From Adenanthera pavonina (taxonomy: Eukaryota > Streptophyta > Magnoliopsida > Fabales > Fabaceae): 64,000 nucleotides of DNA. The position numbers and the translations under genes are program-made. The stretch is taken from assembly GCA_026686845.1 (NCBI GenBank), contig JAIVEN010000011.1:26832501-26896500 (forward strand), written 5' to 3'. Below the pieces are notes generated by a model that worked only from the letters and a program-made list of their open reading frames with translations, was not told where the DNA came from and made no database searches. Shown here piece after piece: positions 60,005 through 64,000 of the stretch. The first letter of the stretch is position 1; each line of letters begins with the position of its first letter.

Positions 60005-62262
60005 TTTTGGTATCAAAACAATAATTTAGGCCATTGTTTTTGCTCGTTGTAGTACTTGGTACATTTTAAATAACATAACTTGTATATTCTCATTGTAATA
60101 ATAGTCCAGAGTCATATAATAGAATATGTTATTACTAGTACATAGGGGAATGAGGTGTCTTATGGGGGGTAAGTAAATGGATGGTGATCTCATGAGAAAG
60201 ATGCAGGAGATAATGGCTGGATCGAATGACCGAGTTAGCAATCAGTGAGAAATGATGAATATACTATCAGAGCAGTTAAGTCAGCAGGGACAAGGTGATA
60301 TGAACGAGGAAGATGGAGTTTACATGGATTTGAATGATGGACAAAGATACGGATGTGATAGAGCCAAAAAAGGCCCTAAGGGTTGGAAGAAGAGGCATCT
60401 TCTTTCAATTGAAAGACTTTCAAAAGTTTAATCCACTAGCTTTTGAAAGTAAGCTAAATCATGCGGTGGCTAAGGAATGGTGGACTAATTGGAAATAATA
60501 TTCAATGTTATGGATTGCACCTCAAAACAAAAGGCGTAATTGGAGGTGTTTAAGTTGGAGAGAAAGGTAAAATGATGTTGAGGTTATAGAAGCTCACCTG
60601 GAAATTAAAAAGTAGTTATTGGTTATAAAGTATACTTCCTTAGGGGATTGGCATGTGAAGATGTGTGTTTTATCTTAACGAATGTGATAGACTAGAAAGT
60701 AGAAGAGAAGTTCAATGATCCGTGCTTTTTCCTATCTAGGATCCCTAGGAGGAAAATAGAAAAGGAAGTTGAATAACTCTAATTATAGGAGATAGGGATA
60801 AGTTGCCGAGCAATATAAAGTGGTAGGCATTGTAAGGATTGAATATGGAAATGACGATTGAATCCTAAAGGTTGAATGTTGAGGTATTTTGAAGTAGTGG
60901 AAGAACCATGAGAGAATCCAATTTGTTGGGTTGGAGACAAAGTTGGATACAACGATGGTGGAGAATAAGTTAACTAGTGGGAGTTTGTATTTGGAGTAAA
61001 GAACATGCATCCTGGAGCCAAGATAGGGTAGGATGATGAAGGCCTTGGCAGTGACGATGATGATGATTTCAGTACTATCAAGAAAGGCAGTGAATAGATG
61101 GTGATTGCCATCTGGAATGTCATGTTCACAGATTGTGAAGAAAGTAGTTGGATAATTTCTGAATGAAAAAGAAGGTCAAGCAGTGCTGAAAGAATATGAG
61201 ATATGGTTAAGAGGTCACCAGAGTCCTTTAGGATGAACCCAAATTGGGAAAGAGACTTTTGTTCTTTTTCCTGTTGATAGGAGTTTGGATGGAGATGGAG
61301 TTGAACTATGAGATAGGAGGTCTATTCAGGAATAAATGTATTGATAAGTTTTGTAATTTAGAGGACGGTTAATATGGGTTCAGATTGAGATTGTTATGAT
61401 ATTCAGTGTAGAGCAATATACATCAGTGTAGGCTTGAAAGAAGATCGTTATGATATTTTGTATGGCACAATATGTGACAAATAAGTTAGAATTAAGTTGT
61501 AAGAGGTCAAATGAGAGTTTCACAAGTAGGAACAAATTGCAGGAGATACTTTGATCTATGAGAATTTTGGAAGGCGAATATTGTGTAAGGATTCTGACAT
61601 TGATAAAAGAGTTTTTGTAACTCTCTCTGACTTAAAGTAAGGTCGGTAAGGGGAATGTATTATAAACTAGGTGTGGATAAGAAATTGGCCAAATTGATGA
61701 TGGTGGTCTATGGTAGTGATTTGAGCCTTGGAATATTACGGGCATGGACTAAGAAATTTCTTTCTTGGTACATTCCCTGGTCATAAGGATATAAATGGTA
61801 GAATGCCATATTATAAGTGTAATATGTCAGGTATCCTTAAAATGCCTAAGAGTAGAAGTTGAACTAAACCCATTTCCATATGCTGTTATCTCTGGGTTTT
61901 TCCTAGTAATAACTTTAGAGAATGTGTGGATATCATTGTTGTTGGGAAGTATGAGGAAATCCCATATGGTATTAAATCACAAGTCTAGAACTAGCAGTTA
62001 ACTAGTTGAGGATTAATGCCAATTGGCTATATGTTTGACACACTAGTTACTTGAGGTACGAGGCATTAGTGGACTGAGAGTGAAAGACTTGGTGATAATA
62101 TCAAATGGGAACCCAGTTCCACTTAGATTCATATTCAATTGGATGCCTATCTTCAAAAAGATTGATTGGGTAGCAATTCACTGATTATGAGATGAGCAAT
62201 TATGCGTAACACCACTATTTAGGACCATTTCCCATGTATTATACTTCATTAGAGATCAACTA
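60005..62262 (+). pseudogene. Primer-binding site and decayed gag of the Gypsy family 1 element
   Basis: TGGTATCAAAACA at 60008-60020 follows the LTR end and is the initiator-Met primer site with two changes. From 60179 (ATGGATGGTGATC) a frame interrupted by stops includes QEIMAGSNDR and SEQLSQQGQGDMNEE. Another frame, about 60410-60500, reads FQKFNPLAFESK and AKEWWTNW, which resembles the conserved start of Tekay-type gag (hydrophobic F-x-K-x-x-P-x-x-F, then EW). Past 60600 I can no longer follow the protein. No RT or integrase is seen before the next LTR, so most of the internal region is deleted or beyond recognition. Confidence 0.55.
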
Positions 62263-63920
62263 TGTTGAATCAAGAAGTTTTGATGATTCCAAATCAACTC
62301 TCAAGAGCTTGGATTAAAGATATCAAAGGAGCTCAAAGTGTCTCAAGTGAAGAAAATCTGAGTAATCATTGCTAGGATTGTTGTAGGATCTTTTGTTATG
62401 GGTAAAAGTCTTTAATTTGATGAAAAGATGTTTTAAAACGTTGATTTTATGTTAAATCACGAACTATTTGAAAAATACCCACCAACAGACAAAGTTTGAA
62501 AAGTTTATACTGAACTGTCATGTTGGAAATTCGAACTTTGACTTTGGAAATTTGAATTTCGAGCTGAAACTGAATAAGTCTGAAGAGATTCTTCTCTGAC
62601 AGACGAATTTTGATTTACCAAAATTTGAATTTTCATATGAGCCTGAAAGAAGCTTCTTAGAGATAGACGAACTATAAGTCTTCAAAATTCGAATTTCAGA
62701 CAAAATGCAATTTGTGAAAACCAAAGAAATTTGTCTGAAATAATGTTAAAGTTCATCTGAAATCAAGATTATCTTCAGCTTCAAAATTACTCTCTGACAG
62801 ACGAACTTTGGACATTAAAATTTGAATTTCAGAAGCTTAGGCTGTGAGTCTGTTAAAAATGAAATGTTGACATACGAATAACAAAGTTTTGAAACTTCGA
62901 ATGTTGAAGTAAGTCTGAAGAGAGGACTCTCTGACAGACGAACTTCACTCTTTCAAAATTCGAATTTCGAAGAAAGTGAACTACTGTGTCTTTTGAACGT
63001 ACAACGGACAGATGAACTTTGGGGTTCCAAAATTTGAATTTCGAGGGCACTGTAGCAAATTGAAAACACTGTTCATACTTAACAGAAAAACTTTCTTCTT
63101 GAAAATTCGTATGTCACAACATGAAAACATTTTCTAAGTTTCAAAATTTGAATTTCACTTCATGAACAGATGAACTTCGGTATTTCAACGTTGAAAGCTT
63201 TAACCTTCGGTTCCCTCGAAATTCGTCTGTTGACCAACCAAAATTTGAATTTCAGTATGTCAGAAGCATTAAATGCGGTTGGTTAACGGATAGTTTTTCA
63301 AAGTAACCATTGGATAACTTCCCCAATGGATAAACTTTGTCTCTAACGAATAGTTGGGACCTAAATCTATAAATACAACATCATTTGAAGTTGTGGGTAA
63401 CGAATTAAACTTGTATATACTGAAATTCTGCCAAATCTTCTTCTCAAAAAGCTTTTACCCTCTCAACTTCAATATCTGTACTTTAACCTTCATATTTACT
63501 CTATTCAAGAGAGTTATATCTTTGTAAACAATTCAATCTTCATCTGGAAGATAGATTTACTTGTGAGGGGATATCACAAGGGGATTGGGAAGCACATTGT
63601 GGAAGTACTTAGAGAGATTGAGAAAGCTCTAGAAAACAGAGCACAAGCTGTGTACTGTGGCATTTGCAAGAAGCCCGTTGAATTCTTGCAGTATAGTGAA
63701 AAATCTCAAGAGGTGTCTTGGGGACTGGATGTAGGTCAAGTGGATAGACCGAACCAGGATAAATTTCTGAGTGTTCTTCTCCTTATCCTTACTTTTTCAC
63801 TTTGCTCTGCTTATACGCTGCTTTCATTATATCTTGCTTTCTTCACCTAATTCACTTTGTGCAGAAAATTTTTAATCTTCCCAATTCACCCCCTCTCTTG
63901 GGAAGTTAGCCTAACTAACA
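62263..63920 (+). mobile_element. Solo LTR of the Sirevirus family, opposite orientation
   Basis: 1,658 bp from TGTTGAATCAAGAAG to TTAGCCTAACTAACA, with target duplication AACTA (62258-62262 and 63921-63925). It is the reverse-orientation homologue of the 1,723-bp LTRs, retaining the same order of AATTCGAATT and TTCGTCTG motifs but with many more substitutions, so it is an older insertion. The open frame at 63563-63850 lies within the LTR and looks incidental. Confidence 0.88.
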
Positions 63921-64000
63921 AACTATACTTAATTAGAAGCTTGAATCACAAAAGAAATATTATAATAAATTTTGCCAATTTCCATGGTACTGTTCATTTA

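Overview
The window is a stretch of nuclear DNA from a flowering plant, most likely a eudicot. The evidence is one spliced P/U-type cyclin gene with the plant-specific architecture, AT-rich intergenic DNA, plant LTR retrotransposon lineages (Copia, a Sirevirus-type Copia, and long-LTR Gypsy resembling Tekay/Del), Stowaway-type MITEs and a plant L1-type LINE carrying an RNase H domain. I cannot name the species. By my reading only one ordinary host gene is intact, the cyclin at 8195-9845 (two exons). A second, decayed host locus lies on the minus strand around 29.2-30.8 kb: pieces of an NB-ARC (disease-resistance) domain whose splice phase leads into an unrelated multi-membrane-span exon.

Layout. 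1-2735: 3' half of a LINE, cut by the window edge and broken by stops and a frameshift. 2.7-8.1 kb: AT-rich spacer with two small inverted-repeat elements. 8.1-9.9 kb: cyclin gene, whose intron holds a four-unit minisatellite. 9.9-19.3 kb: spacer with a hAT-like element nested in an older relative, a diverged ~0.3-kb direct duplication at 16.9 and 17.6 kb, and a decayed MITE. 19784-27778: complete Copia element on the minus strand, with 470-bp LTRs and target duplication ATTGC. Its gag-pol frame is interrupted only by in-frame stops, and there is an extra intact 172-codon ORF between the 5' LTR and gag. 29.2-31.2 kb: NB-ARC/membrane gene relic. 31969-34419 and 35495-40913: two solo LTRs of one long-LTR Gypsy family, each with its own 5-bp target duplication; the second is split by a solo LTR of another family. 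43013-60004: a third LTR of the first family, here followed by a primer-binding site and decayed gag. It is split by an 11.8-kb Sirevirus-type Copia (44318-56162) and by a second family-2 LTR (56199-58731). 62263-63920: solo LTR of the same Sirevirus family, in opposite orientation.

The best leads for something undescribed are: the accessory ORF upstream of gag in the first Copia; the repeated AAATTCGAATTT / TTCGTCTGTC motif array that fills the Sirevirus LTRs and recurs upstream of its third ORF; the NB-ARC-to-membrane exon joining; and a set of 16-26-bp inserts of the form TTTTT-N-CC-polyA flanked by 8-15-bp direct repeats, one of which has a probable empty site in a local duplicate. All LTR boundaries, target duplications and frames were read by eye. 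No database search was run.
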